Notes under the pieces: model-generated | Told to the model about the DNA's origin: nothing | What the model saw: the letters and a program-made list of their open reading frames with translations, nothing else | Databases searched by the model: none | In this document: one piece after another, positions 12,552 to 26,514 of the stretch | How positions within the stretch are numbered: the first letter of the stretch is position 1 | How the letters are laid out: every line of letters begins with the position of its first letter | Program-made: the position numbers and the translations under genes | Origin: Anseranas semipalmata | Taxonomy: Eukaryota > Chordata > Aves > Anseriformes > Anseranatidae | NCBI GenBank assembly: GCA_013399115.1 | Contig: VXAA01001965.1 | Location: 191,261 to 255,260, forward strand | Reading direction: 5' to 3' | DNA length: 64,000 nucleotides

Positions 12552-15500
12552 CGTTCTACTGGCTGTGAGGAAGTGTTTGCGCTGGTGGCTAGCTAGCTGT
12601 CTGCCATCAACAAACTGCACAACATGATCTGAATCAGGCTTGCCATGCTGTGTTGGGACCTGAAGGAATCTCAGTGCCTCTTGCAAAGCTCTGGATGGCA
12701 GGTGCAAGCAGCCACAGTAATGCTGCAAAACCCAAGACAGGATTTGTTCCACCTCTCTCATCCCCTCAAAATAGCAAAGCAGAGAACTTTTAACATCATC
12801 TCACTTCTCTGCATCTAGCAATAGGAGCAATAGGAGATGAAAAGCCTGTGCCTGGCACTGCTCCTCTTCAAATAACAAACCAGAACTAGCCCTAGGAACC
12901 AGGTGTAGCCTCAGCTGCCAAGTTTAATGCAACACCAATTCCAAGGAATATCAGTGTCATTGTCCTCTCAAGAGACAGCTGTCCTTTACTTTTACTGTCA
13001 TTTCTCATAGATTGTGAGCACATTCCAAAAAAAACGTACAGGCCTAACAGCTTAGCCTTAAAAGCCTCTAGAAGATATACAGCAAAACAGACTGCCTGTA
13101 ATTATATTCAAAGTCAGATCATAGGTTGTTTAGCAATGACACCTCATTTACTGTATTAAATTCATCTCAACCTTTTCTGTATAGCTGAAGATTGGGATGC
13201 TACAAATACATGGAAAGAGAGGTCAGGAACTGACCACCTAGAGCTGAAGACCTTACCTGAAGGAGAAAACAATTAAATAAGCAATAATATAGCAAAGTTG
13301 AAAACCCAGAAGGCATTAAAAGCAAACAGAACCATTTTAATAGCTTTTTCTATGCTTGCCTGTACATGACAGCTGCTTTTTAAATTTAATCATCTCAGTG
13401 CAGACTTCTTCATCATACATAGTAATGGTGGCATTCACCTGCAGAGCTACTAGTTTGCATGCACTGCTGAGTGTCCCTCTATTTCATGAAGAAATGTGAA
13501 TGCTAAAGGGAAAAATGTCAACACTGTGCAAACAAGAACCTTTGCCTGTTCCACGCACCAGAAACATCCAATCAAATGAGAAAGATGGGAAGATTAAAAA
13601 AAAAAAAGTTCAATTGAAAAGAAAGATTTAAATTCAACCTGATCTCTGGGTTTTAAGCTTGGGATGAGATAAACTTCCCATTCTTTGTAAAGAACATCCT
13701 TTGCTGTTCCTTAGAAACCCAGCAATTCTGTGAGAGCAAAAACTGGAAAATGCCACTAGCAGTGGTGCTGTACATGACTTGTTTGGATGCTAGGTAGTGC
13801 TGTGCACCTGAAATGCCGCTGATTTTAATGGAAGATGAGGGTGCTCAGCATGCTATGGGATCCAGTTTTTTTTTCTTTTGAAATGAGACAGCAGTCCCCA
13901 AGAGACAGCCAAGCTTTCTGTGAAAGAGGTGTGGATTCTAATAGAGTTGGCTAAGTAGTAAGCAGAAAGCATCTCTGAAAAGGAAAAAGAAGACACTGTG
14001 TGTGTGTCTGAGCTGCATAACACTATCCCAGGCAAAACACAGCAGGCCATATTACTTTCCAAGGTAAGCTTGCAGAAGGCAACGTGGTTAATGAGAGCAG
14101 TATCTGGCCCCTGGGCGCAGCTGACCACTGTGGCAGAGCACACACTCTCAAAAAGTACCAATTCCCTCAGCTAGCTCATACAAACAGTTCTGCTGGAAAC
14201 AGAGTCAAGTTGGAGCTCTTGTAGACAAGAGTACTGAAGTTACCAAATCCTGCCATGGTAAAAGGGAGGCGAGCACTGCCACAACAGCTGTTCCTAACAG
14301 CTTTGTTACAAATTTATGAAGTGGAAGTCCTGACACAGAAACCCAAGATGAAGTCAACTCCCTTACTCTGTCAAGTGCATATTTTTCTCATTATTCAACA
14401 CTTAACAGGGATGACAGCCAAGATTAAATAGTCACTCATCTTCTGCGCCATTATAGCTCCTGCATGATTGCTTCAAATTAAATCTAACAGTCAATGAAAT
14501 AGTCAATATTTAATTTACTCATTGCAGGTGGCGATTTAGCTCCAGTTACAATATCATTTAATGACAGAAATATTGGTATTTATCACTTTTTATGAGTCTT
14601 CAGTAGATATGGGGTTCCTTTATTAGGCAAAATGTCCATGCAGCTTTAAGTCATATGTCACTCTTTATGAGTGCAGATTTTGAACACTAAGGGCTTGTTC
14701 CTTTTGCCCGCTTTTCCAGGCACTCACGATCAGTGAAGAGGCATAAGGGTGCTGCTGTGAGTCTCCAGGGACCTGGTAAGCTCATCGTGACAGCACCTAC
14801 ACTTCGGTTCTTCTACGGGCACCCATTGACTAGCTAGTGGCGCACAACAGTTGGCATTAGAAGAACCTGATATACCAATGACAGCCCAGGGCAATCAGGG
14901 TTAATTTCTACTCTTTTGACCTTGCCGGCTTAGTTACATAAAAGCCATTACACAAGTAGGGGGAGTCCAACCAGAAACATTTTCGTGACATTCATTACTG
15001 ACCTTTTGACCACTTAAGAGTTCATCAACTGAAGACAGATCATTTTCGTCCTGTTTTCCAAGAGGAGAAAACAAGCAGCAATGTTATTGCTCCCTTTTAA
15101 TGAACATGCTACATTTCTTTTGCTTTTTGTTAGCACTATTTTGGGTGTACCAAAATATTCACTTCAGCTCCCTGATGAGACAGACTTTACGCTGAAACCC
15201 TTTCCCTCTGAAAAATGGGACGACTCCACACATCCGTTACTGCAACACAGGAGACCTCATCATATCAGCCATGGACAGTTTAGTGTTTGTTTAAAGGTCT
15301 GAAATTAGAAAGAAAATGCGCAACTGAGCTAAGCATGCAACTTTCTCTCTTCTCTTCCCTTCTCTTGCTCAGAGGGCACAGAGGGCCAAGATTGCCTTAA
15401 TCCCCACACATCTCAACGGAGTGTTCGTTTGTGTAAAGACCCATACTCAAGTCACCCGGTGGGATGAGCGAGGAGGTTTTTGCAGGAGAAGGGAAGGCCA

Positions 15501-18174
15501 GCAAGCACCAGCAGAAAGCTGGTACAGAGCATCAGGAGACAAGCACAAAGACTGCAGCCCTTCTCCCTCTGAAAAGCCACCGAAGTTCATCTGTGCTTTG
15601 GGACCAAGGCAGCTTTGTAGGGGGCTGCCTGAGGATGGCCTCTACCACCCCCAGTCCCCTGTGAATTTCTGCCCGCAGAAAAATCCAGCTGAGCTTTTCC
15701 AGCATTGCCTTGCACAGGGTCCCTTCTGCACTAGGAACAGTGGCAGCGCATAATTTCCCCCTGCACACGGGCTCAGCTGCAGGAACACACACACGAAGGG
15801 GCTCTGCACATCCCTCGCTCCTTGCTCCCCACTGGCTTGAAGTGACAAACCCTCTGCTCGCAGCAGCCACTCACAGGCAAGGCTTCCCAAACCAAGATGG
15901 TAGCAGATAAAAAGCTGTCCCCTGTATCTGCCTGCAAAGCAAGAAACGGCTCAGCCCTAAGACAACATTGCAACCTGGGCAATTAAATAGTTGATAAAGA
16001 AAGTTTCAGGAAATATGATTTTGTTTCCTGTAAGTGATTTAGCTAAAAATCTGCTTTGGGATTAATTTGGGTAACAATCTGCTTTGCTAATCATGTGTTT
16101 GCATATACTTGTTTGGAATTCCATGTGTTGTGTATGTCATTATGGAGCGCACAGTTATCATACTTTGCTTTCTGTTAATGTGTAAAGATCTGGTTGAGAA
16201 ACAGGAACATTTCACAAAAAATATCTCTGACATTTTGACCCTATTTTCCATTGTAAACACTTCAATTGGTTGGTCCTGCCATAAGCATTTGTAGAAAACA
16301 AAAAACTTCTGGTTTTCATTTAGAAATTTCTCTTTTTAAATTTTTGAACCAGACCAAAAGAATTTCTCATCTTTATTAAATTGACATAATGCAATAATGA
16401 GCTTGATACTACAAAGATTTTTATGCTTCACAAAGCCAGGAAATTTTAATAGTTTTTATGGTGCATTGAATTTCCAGGTCTAAACACAGACTGATTATCA
16501 TGGGGGGTGGGGGATTGTGCAGCAGAAGAAGGGAGAAAAAGATTTCTGTAGCCATATGCTCATTCTCATAAAGCTGCACAGTCAATTAATGAGTTGAATA
16601 ATTTCATATTTGTAGCTGTTTGAAAAACAAAATTGAGCCCACAGCCAAAGAGCCTTCTTTTCACCTGGAGATCAATTTTTATTTATTTGAACTTTGAATG
16701 TAAGTCCCCACAAACTGTGGGTGTGTTGTTTACATTTATACGTGTGTTAATGATCCCATGCAAAAACTACACCATAACAATGGAGAGCCAGATTGCATCT
16801 TTGCCCCAAGCACTGTGGATAACTCTGCCTCCTCAGCATCAGAAGAGAATCAAATCTCTGCCTCCCCTTTGCTCCAAGGGATAGTAATTTGCTGCTGATC
16901 TACAGCAGCAGTAAATTACAATGCACCAACCCCACTCAGCAGTGCTCACTGATACCCTCGGGTGACCGAGCAAAACCTTCTCCCACTCCTTCTCCATCCG
17001 TCTCATCAAGGACGTGGGAAGAGGCAGGAGGAGGTGTGCTGCACCTGCGTGGCTGGATAGAAGCACTGCTCCAGGGATTTGTAGGTCAAGTGATGATTTA
17101 GCAAGGGTTTCCTCTACATTTACCACACGTGCATCTGCAGTCTGACCTCATGCTGGCCTACGGGTTGTTCGAGTGTTTACATTCACTTTATCTCAGGCCC
17201 AGTTCTGTCACCTCAAAATGCTCCAAGATGCCCCCCAGCTTTCCAAATAGTCCTGCCGGCGCACAAATGCCTCAGCAAGTCCACGAATGGTGAAAAGAAA
17301 TGTAGGAGGAGGAAGACCAGTTGGGCAAGAGAGTGCTTTAAGGATAGCATCTAGGCATTGACTATAATTTATCAGCCAGCTCTTCCAAGCTTTTAGCTAC
17401 AAATAACAAGAAAAGCCTCACTGTGAGGAAAAGCACAGGTCTGCAGGCAGAAACGGCATGCCCTTGGTTGGGAAAAGCACGAGGGCTGGGGAAGCAGCAG
17501 CACCAAACATGCTCACCTGGTGAGCGGCTCTGTGACTTGCGTGGGTCAATCACCCACACGCCTGCTTTGTCAGCTCTCAGCCCCCTCGACTTGCTTTGCT
17601 CCCACACTGCCAGCCACGGCTCCACCCGTGTCACCACAACGGCAGCTTGGGGCTCATTTGAAGAGCCCAAGAGCAGTAGAAATGACTAAAGGCCAACCAT
17701 TCACAAACCCCTCATGGTCCAAGGCAGATTTTCAAAAGGGCTTCTTCGCATGTTGGGTACTGAGCTGCTTAGAAGATCCAGCTATCGTCCTCCAGTGAGA
17801 GCTTCGGGTATTGAGCATTTTGGAAAATCCGGCTGTAAATCCACAGTCCACTCCTTTTGTTTCATTAATTGGCTGTGGGGTTTAATTTCTTCATCTCACT
17901 TTCTCCCCTCAAGTGTAATACTATAATGAAGGAAGCTGATAGGGGTTCATGTTTCTGAGTGCAGCTAGATATGCTGCCTGTGGTGAAATATATTCTGTGC
18001 TATCCAATGGGCCCCTGGCCTTCAATATAAATATGCCTCAAAAATTATTTCAAGTCCAAGTAGGCAAATGATTACTCAAATTTCAAATAAAGACATTGCT
18101 AAGGACCATTACAGAGACATTAGAAAACGACCACCTTTGGCTCTGGAAGTCCCTGAGCCACAAATTGTGGGAGG
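12552..18174. other. Gene-free DNA with two GC-richer patches
   Basis: No recognisable gene or interspersed repeat. GC-richer patches at about 15420-15900 and 16880-17700 carry overlapping frames on both strands (up to 112 codons). That pattern reflects scarce stop codons in GC-rich DNA and does not indicate coding. Neither patch has the CpG density of a clear CpG island by eye. Confidence 0.5.
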
Positions 18175-18179
18175 TTGAG

Positions 18180-18318
18180 TGAAGTATCCCTATTTGCTTG
18201 CCCTGCTCTAATACCCTTCCCTGCACCTGTTATGGACCTCTCCACTACCAGAGATGGGATACTGGGCTAAATGGACCTTTGATTTGACCTTGTAAGCCCT
18301 CCTTTAAGTTCTTATGGA
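18180..18318 (+). mobile_element. Older CR1-like LINE 3' end
   Basis: The sequence tgggatactgggctaaatgg, then acctttgatttgacc and the final 'aagttcttatgg', matches the 3' end of older amniote CR1 copies ('gatactgggctagatggacctttggtctgaccc ... gttcttatg', from memory). It differs clearly from the typical avian CR1 tails at 41333 and 42939, so it belongs to an older subfamily. Only the extreme 3' end remains and there is no reverse transcriptase coding. Confidence 0.75.
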
Positions 18319-18867
18319 TATTTTTGTTATTAAAAAGCCAGCACCAGTAAGAAGTGAGCGCTGAAAAAATTCAACCCCAATACTATCTGTTTCAAATTAC
18401 CACACACAGAATAAGAAATACCAACTTGGTAGGCACATGACAAACCATAACGCTGCGTTTCCATTTGACTAGCACCAGAAAGAATACCTAACCTTGATTC
18501 TCCAATATTTCCTAGCGTTTCCAGAGCCACAATGATTGCAGATATGTTCTTCTACTCTGGAAATTACATTTTAAAAGGAGTGTATTTCTCCAAACATCAC
18601 AGGCAAAAATAGCAAGCTGGATCCAGTAAATTGTTGCGGCTGTGACTGCAATTCGAAAAGAAAAAGCTTCAGCTTATGTTTTCTCTCTAACTTACTGCCA
18701 TTTCAGGGAAGCCTGCAGAACAGACAACATAGATAATTCCAAGTTCTTTCAGGGATTTTAGAAACTTTTCTTCTCTCCAAAAGAATCTGACCCCTACACA
18801 GCTTTCAAAGAAATAATAACCTGAACTGTGAGGGTACAAGCTAATATGAAGTTGGAGATCAAACTTT
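18319..18867. other. Gene-free unique DNA
   Basis: Nothing recognisable beyond AT-rich unique sequence. One 66-codon frame on the minus strand has no supporting features. Confidence 0.55.
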
Positions 18868-18955
18868 AAAAGGTATTTAGGTGCTTATGCTCCCTTTGAT
18901 TTCAATGAGAGTTAAAACCTACCACATGTCTAAAAACCTGGGCCTAAAACCTTGC
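18868..18955 (+). mobile_element. Fragment of amniote 'AATCAATGGGAGTT' palindromic repeat
   Basis: The run aggtatttaggtgcttatgc, tccctttgatttcaatgaga and gttaaaacctacc, with aaaacctgggcct further on, fits a repeat whose intact copies read 'taggcacctaa..cattgaaatcaatgggagttaggcacctaa' in turtles and crocodilians (from memory). This copy keeps one half well and the other poorly. Confidence 0.5.
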
Positions 18956-21900
18956 AGTGCCACATAAAAAGCAACACCGGCAGCTTCAAACATTCAGAAA
19001 CTCAGGATCTAGTTCCCTTTCCAAACACACAAGAACAGAAATGAGCTTAAAAATTGTAAGATGTGAGCAAAATAATACAAGTAGGCTCCTTGAAATGAAT
19101 TGACTTTTCAAGCTTCTTTCAACCACCAGGTAAGCTAAAAACTGTTCTGTTTTTAGAATGAAATTTTAACATTTGCTGACAAAAGCTGAGCTTTAATCTG
19201 AAAAGTGCCCACCACTGTGAGACCTATGATAAAACCACAGGGGCTGCCAGCAACGTAAGCCTCAAAGAGTCCCAGTGTTCTAAATTAGGACAATGGATTG
19301 AGTTTGAAGCCTGGGTGAAGTCACAAGCAGTAAAAAATGTGTTTCTTCTCACCCTAATCCCCGTCTGTCAACATCCCCAAATCACAAAACATAGTGGGAC
19401 AACAAGTGGTGTCTCTCCAATGGACTCCTGGAACTGCAGTGACAGCGTCTCTGCACTCACATCAGCCAGGACGGAAGGACACTCGCTAGGCACCTGTCTG
19501 AAGTAAATGTGGCTTTTGCCAGTATTTCACTTCACCAAGCAGCAGAGCTTACAATTGAAAAAATATAAAAACAAATTAAAAAAATCATGAAGGTGTTGTT
19601 GCATCTGTAAACTATTGGAGTAAAAATCACTGGGGGAAATGTCTGTATTGAAGCCAGTGCTTTGGGTGTGCACTGCGAGAATCAAAGTAGCATCACTGCC
19701 AAGCCACCAAAGCAGCTGATCACGAGCTTTTGCTGCCCCTCTTTATAACGCAGCAACCCTGCCACAGAACAAGGAGGTGGGGAGAGGCACAGGGGAGCTA
19801 CCCCACTGATGACAAACATGAGCCAAAACTTCTCCAAATGAATTTTAGGTGATCAGTGAAGCATGGTGAAATTTGTTCTATTTCTAGTCCTGCCAAAAAC
19901 TCAGATTAGAGATGCTCACTTCTGGAATTGACCCTGAAAACCCAGAGAGAAGCAAAAGCTGATTCCACTCTAAGCCACCCCGATCTCTTGCACATGCCAT
20001 TACATCTCATAGGGCTCCCCAGTAATTCTGCATCTCATGCCAACAGGACACAGGGTAATAATTGCACAGGAGTGTCTCTGAAAGCTAACCACTAAATTCA
20101 GACAGAAAGAGTGCCTAAACTCAGTGTGATTAACCAACACAATAAATTCTAATGACCAAGTAGCTTGGACCAATATTTACCAGTGCATGCTGTTGGGTTG
20201 ATCAGAATACAGAACTCTTTGTGCATGGGAGAGATAGTCTGTTATCACACCGCAGCTTGTCTTTCACACCACATGCACCACTTACTGCACAACTGAAGCA
20301 CAGCTTAGCAATTTTATTCAGCCGGTCTGACACAAAAACTCAATTTAAAAGCTGCATTATTGTAACTTGTGGATATGGATCCCATTAACTAGCTCCTTGT
20401 CACTTCATATAAGCACCATTTCTTCACATTTAAGGTACAATTTTAGTAGGAGCTTTTCTTTTCATTTTTTTTCCTCCCTCTCCTGTGTTATCTCAATCTG
20501 ACTAAACTTTTTCTATCTGCTTTGCTGTACTTTTCCTATCCCTCTGGCATTTTAAGCTATGAGGTACATTTTTAGAAGGCTGTTCATTCACTGCAGAGCA
20601 CTCATCCTTGCTTAATGGGAGGGGAAGCGGGGAGGAATGTCTTCAGGTACCATGGAAGGGGTTTAAAGACACTTTGTTGCTCTCCAAGATTCATCATTAC
20701 TCAACAACACAACATGAATGCTATATAGAAAAATCAAAAACTGGAGTTTTCAGGTCCTCAGTTCCAGGTAGATAATTCCGCATCATCAGTATGTGAAACA
20801 TGAACCTCCTTCAGCTTCAGGTAGCCCTCTTGAGTGAGCAGGGTGTTTACACCTCGCTGGTCACCATGCCATCCTGGTACCTCCACTCCCCAACCCCCTT
20901 TTTTCATAGGAGTTGAAGCTTGACTCCACGGCTGGCACAGCACCATTGTCAAAGCTCTGCCAGCCCTTCCATCCCAAACTCTCTATTTTCTCTCTCTCTT
21001 TTTGAATCTAGGACTTCTCTTTCAGCTGATTTAAAAACAGATCACTCTGAGCTGAAAACATGGGAAGCGGTATCGTTCCTGTAGTACTTTCATCCACCAA
21101 TTACTACCTTATTTTACACTCTGAAAAATGCACTTTGACACAGTTCCAGCTCATAAGGACACTCAGCGAGGCAGAATCTGGCCACGTTTACAGTCTTTAT
21201 ACTGTGGCTTCGTCAATTTCCAGCTGGGCCAGTGGCCTGAAGGCTGCTTGAACTTGCACCAAAGCTTGAAAGCCAGGGAGAAGCGTAGTGCCAAAGTGAC
21301 CTACATTTCTCCTCACATTTCCTTAGCTTGACAGAAAACTGGTCAGACTTGAGGCAGGATCTCAAAATCCTTTGGCTTCACTCTGTGCTCGCAGAGAACC
21401 ACAGTGCCGAGTGGGGAATAACAAAGAAACAAGGTGCTCTTTAAGGGGTGGCCGGGCAGCATCAGGCGGCTTGCACGGGCTACAGCAGGGCAGCATCTCG
21501 GTTGTGCACCGTGCGTGTCTGCCGGCACCTGTCCCGATGCTACTGCTCCCAGAGGAGCAGTGGTGCCGGGCCCCTGGCACACAACCACTCGCCAGCTCCC
21601 TTGTTTCCAGGGATTTCCCCAGCTCCTGGGGGTTTTGCGTGAGGGGCAAGGCTCAGTGCCAAATGGGACGCAGTCCTTAACGGGATGCTGTTGGCATTTC
21701 TACAGGATCTGTAGCAAACTAAAAATAGCAGAGTAACACAATTATTTCATCATATTATAAGATTACGTTTTTCAAAACAAAGGCTGTTAGCTGAAAGCTG
21801 TGTGGGTACAGGGAATGCCTCATTCATCCCAATACAGCGTCTAGGATAACAAGGCCAATAAGAAGTCAATTTTAAGTCAATAATATTCACTCTTCCTACT

Positions 21901-24801
21901 GTTTGCTTCTATTTCACTCAGCTTAGGCACTGGCAGATCAGTTTCCAGTTATAGACATATTGTAATAATGCTGTTAGACACTGGAACATGCCACCGAAGC
22001 CATGTGAAGAAATGTCAATCCTGGCAGTTAGTGACATTTCGGTTCCAGATTAGTAAGACTGAGATATAAGAAAAAGGGCAAACAAAGCCTTGACTCTCAA
22101 TGCTTGTTTATTTTGAAAGAACTTCAGTGATATCTACGCACAATATATCACTCATGCCCATTTCTCATGAAGATTTATAGAGCCCAAGAAGGAATTCTAA
22201 GATTGCTGACCCAACTTCTCTCCCCAACACTTGGTTTGCATAGGTAAAATTACTGTTGTCAACAGGGCCTTTCCTAATTTAAAGAAAATTGAAATGAGAA
22301 TCATATCTTATATTATGATCCTAAAACACTGTGCTTAAGTAGTGAAGAGGTCACGTATGGTGCATGGTAAACTACAAAGAAGACAAAGTCAATTCCTAAT
22401 TGTTAAGTTTCACAAAATCATGCTGGCATGTGCTTCTTATTGCTAATGGTAGTGAAGATCTCCTGAAGGATCCACACTGAGCTTTGATGAATGACTTTGA
22501 GAAGAGATCTTGAAAGTTAGAAAGAGATCAGAAGTTACAAAGTTATTCACAATAATACAGCTGGGTTTTTATTTGCCACAGCATCACAGCCAATGCACCA
22601 ACCCATTTACCAGATTTGTAACACAGACAAGTCAGCAACTTCAAAGTTGCCAATGGACTGTCTCTTGACCAAAATAGCTACTGGATGAAGCAAAGTATCC
22701 ATGTTTTGAGAGAGAAAAAAAATGCAGAAAAGCACTAATAACCACGATATACTGTTCTAAAGAACCCCTTCCTTTTCATCTCTTCGATCTTTCTACAAAT
22801 ACAGATCAGTGCTTTCAATGCTTGGGATCCCTGTTTTAACAAACAGTAAGCTGAATGATGCAGCCAAGGCCATATATGACATCTCACCAAAGACAACAGG
22901 AACACCTTCACTGGGAATTGGATGAAAAAGCCACAAGGTTGCAAGGAAGAACCCTAGAGTCCTGGTTGCCACCCCTGTGCTCTACTTATTAAGCAGCATT
23001 TTCCATAAGTATTTGTGAACAGAGGATTTAAAGCACTCAGGCTGCAGGTTAACAGGCACATACCCTGGTTAGAGTGGAAGGTAAAATCAGTTCACAGTAA
23101 AATGTTACACAGCTGAAACTCACAGCAGGGTAGTTCTCTCTCAACTTGGTCATAGTATTTCCTTGGCTTTCAGAAGATAACTTTTATGTGGGAGGACCAA
23201 CAACAAATATGAACAAATAGAGAATTTGCAAAGCTTATCTAGGTTATCTAGACAAAGGTGGTCTTTCTAAAGCTGGTCAAATGGGCTTCTAAGTGATCTT
23301 GATCTCCCCAGGAACTCCTGGGATACCACATCTCACATTGTTTGCAAAATTCCTTAGATTCTACAAGAAATCCTGCATCAGTTGACCATCATAATGAAGT
23401 ATCAAGGACTACCGCGTATCTGTTCAAGTTCTTCCACTGCCTTTCAATTTGGCATTCAGTGCAAACCTAACAGTGACATTTATTAAGGATACATGTACAT
23501 AGCTGTCTTACTCCATGCAATTATTTTATCAAGTGTCTCATGTTGAAAACAAAATAAAAATTCATTTTCTTTCATGAACTTCTTTTACTCATTTAATTAC
23601 CATTAGTATGTAGGATTAAGTATCTCACTCAAAAAAAGAAAAAAAAAAGTACTTTCTAAAACAACCTTCCAGTATCCCATGCACTAAAAGACAATATTTG
23701 AACACAAATATTCCTTTTTGCAAAGCAAGACCTGCTTTGATCTCTTTGCTGCAGTTAATTGATACATTTTGGCATGTCAGAGGGCCAGGGGGAAAAAAAG
23801 AAAAAGCACAATCAGCCTGAAATTCTAAGAAAGGCCTAAGAAAACTTTTTCTCTCTGTGCATCCTGGGCTTATTCTTTCCACACTGGTTCTGAAAACAAA
23901 AGACCAATTTTCAAGGCAAAGGGCACCTAGGAGGACTTTATAGACAAAGTATTTATCTTCTTAAAATTCCTCTTTCACAACTTTAAGCCAATGGGTAATG
24001 TTAATTAAGCTGTACAAAAAAACTCTCCAAATCTATTCCCCTCATTAAAAAACTACAACAACAAACCACTGGTACATTCTGCTGATCTTTAAGAATACAC
24101 ACAAAAAGGCTGGGAGTCTCAATACAAAGTTTCCTGAGACTTTCACATGTTCCCCACATAAAAATTGCAGGGCTGGAGCCTCAGTTATCAGGGTTTGGAA
24201 GCTAATGAGATACAGTCTTGGGCTGCTAGAGGGAACATGCAGCAGTAATCACACTAAAGAACTGTTATGGAGGCAGATATATTGCCTTGCCATTGTGTCT
24301 ATTTAGCAGTTCTACCCTAGCCTGCCTCTACATTAAGATAGTTTACAAAGGGAAAGCTCTCTCTTTTAATCAGCTTAATGCAGTGGGCAGTTAATAGGGT
24401 GCATAAAAATGTTGCTCTTTAAAACTTTAAAAAAAAAAAAAAAAGGACTTGCAGATTCTTTTCACTTAGCTTTTAATTAAAGGAAGGAGAGGTGAGTTCT
24501 TAGATGGGAATGAAGCAAGCCTGTAGGGACATGCTCAGGACCCAGAGCGCAGCACTTAGATGATGCCTTCCATGCACCAAGATTGAGGATGGACTGCGAC
24601 CACTGGGGTGCTGCTGCACTGGCCTGATTTACTACAGCTTCTGCTTCAAGTGGTCGTCAAAGCAAGTTCAGGCACAGTTCATCATTATTATTTCATCAAT
24701 TAAATGCACTATGCTCAGCTGGCAGGCAGCGAAGTAGGCTGTCACAGATGCATCCAAATCCAGGTCAAAGGGGGGCTTTGTTCTTCCAAAAAAAAAAACA
24801 A
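18956..24801. other. Gene-free DNA with a GC-rich patch at 21.4-21.7 kb
   Basis: No supported gene. Frames at 21343-21736 overlap on both strands in a GC-rich patch and look compositional; a nested hairpin within it is listed separately. An A16 run lies at 24429-24444. The rest is AT-rich and unique. Confidence 0.55.
21522..21569. repeat. Nested GC-rich hairpin
   Basis: The inner arms actgctcc (21542-21549) and ggagcagt (21554-21561) pair perfectly around caga. The outer arms ccggcacc (21522-21529) and ggtgccgg (21562-21569) also pair perfectly, leaving a 12-base bulge on the left side only. The fold is GC-rich and could be stable in RNA, but it matches no RNA family I know. Confidence 0.75.
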
Positions 24802-24952
24802 NNNNNNNNNNNNNNNNNNNNNNNNNNNNNNNNNNNNNNNNNNNNNNNNNNNNNNNNNNNNNNNNNNNNNNNNNNNNNNNNNNNNNNNNNNNNNNNNNNN
24901 NNNNNNNNNNNNNNNNNNNNNNNNNNNNNNNNNNNNNNNNNNNNNNNNNNNN
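24802..24952. other. Assembly gap (151 N) at a simple repeat
   Basis: The gap is preceded by an A-rich run (24788-24801) and followed by an AT dinucleotide run (24953-24964). It probably hides an unresolved low-complexity or AT microsatellite tract. Reading frames crossing it are artefacts. Confidence 0.95.
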
Positions 24953-24964
24953 ATATATATATAT
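24953..24964. repeat. (AT)n microsatellite remnant at gap edge
   Basis: Six AT units directly abut the gap, so the true array may be longer. Confidence 0.9.
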
Positions 24965-26257
24965 CTCCACTGTGGAATGAGATGTTCCATACTAATGAAA
25001 ACAGAAATGGTGGAAAAAACAAAACCTTAAGATCTAGCAGAAGTTGACCAAGGGTAAAAAACAGCATACTTTTCTCTCTCTTGTTATTCACTGGAAACAC
25101 TTTATCTTCTTGGGTTCAAAGAAACTTCCATTAGGCAAAAATTCAATACTTGGCGCTACTTCAGCAAAATGCCTTTGCTGCAAAAGGCTCGGAAAAAATC
25201 CTAGGCATTTGAGGAATTTTTTCTCCCCCAGAAATCTTATTGTTTGGCTTGAATGCAAGAGACAAATGAAGGATACTGCCCAATCGCTGGAATGCCCTCT
25301 AACCCTCGCCGCAACCCAGAGCCTCTGCTATGGGCAGCTTTGCTCTCCCAGGGTGCTGACAGAGGCGCAGTGACCTCAGGAGACCCGAACCACACAGGTT
25401 TTGTTCTCCTCCGAGACAGCCATCCACAGAACTCCTTTATGAGCCGTGTCACCACAACTGAAGATAAACTCGGGCATTGCTGCTGTTGTTAAAGCACACC
25501 CTTCCTTTACTCCAGAACCAATTTTTATATAACCTTGGTCTTAGAGATACGTGAGTGGTGAGCACTGCTGGCCTTTGAAATCTAGCAGCTTTGGAGCTGT
25601 TTAATGTTAGTTTAATGTCCGTTCCTACAGACTGACAGTGATTATTTGAGGCATCAGATGGATCGCAGAGACTTTTCAAGGAGTTATGTGTATTTTGCAC
25701 CTCAATTCCGTTAGCTCACATCACGGAAATTCTCACTTGTTCACAGTCATCATACGCATGGTTTTATACAACATTGATTGTAGGGGTGGGTGACAAATAT
25801 GTTTTCTTTCCAGAGGTTATCAGCTGATGAATAACTACCATTAATCTTGGGTCTCCATCTAAGACGTAAGGATTTAGCCCCCACCTCCTTCAGAAATTTA
25901 TATTGGAAAGCATTTCAGAAAAGGAATGGGTGTACCCTTCCCTGCAGGGCAGCCAATGAACTAAGATCCCACGCGGGAGGAGGAGAGCGTAGCCAGCACC
26001 ATTCAACTACAAGCCCAACCCACGCGTCTGACAGGACTTCGTTTGATCATGAGCAGCAGCTTAATCTTCACTGCCAGAGCAGAAAGGCAGACCAAAAAGG
26101 CCCTGCTCTGCATTGCTGAAGAGTCTCAGTATTATTTTTTTTCCAAGTGGTGAGATAATCGATACTGAAAACGACAATAATCAGTAACGGTTCCAAACCT
26201 AATTACAAGCCATTCTCCACTCATACTAAACTGTCAGTATCATTAATAAAAGCATAA
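24965..26257. other. Gene-free unique DNA
   Basis: No supported gene. Short frames at 25044-25492 overlap on both strands and have no recognisable product. There is a modest GC rise at 25260-25480 and 25930-26030. Confidence 0.55.
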
Positions 26258-26320
26258 GTGGTCTGATCTTGCTCCCCTTTCAATCAATAGATTTCAATGG
26301 GTACAGCTAGTGTTCCCAGT
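26258..26320 (+). mobile_element. Palindromic repeat fragment, 'TGATCTTGCTCCC' group
   Basis: The stretch ctgatcttgctcccctttca followed by gatttcaatgggtac fits the theme 'ctgatcctgctcccattgaagtcaatggg' seen in the other palindromic pieces of this window. It is a single diverged half. Confidence 0.5.
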
Positions 26321-26514
26321 CATAACATTTTACTGTTCCTCCTTTATTCCTCTTCTTCTGTATAAAAGATGGCATTCACTGCCTTGCTCCCAACAGATAC
26401 AGAATTTTGGCCGCAAAAAAATTGTGATAAACTAGGCATCTCCCATAGTTAAAGAGAAAATAATGCATGCAATAACTTGTGTAGAAATGACATGGCAGCC
26501 TTTTCCAAGCATGC

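Noticed and set aside
24210..24245. CTCF-like site ('gctgctagagggaacatg')
   Set aside because: Only part of the core matches, and such a match is common by chance.
24668..25100. Frames of 82-111 codons across the N run
   Set aside because: About half of each is translated N from an assembly gap.
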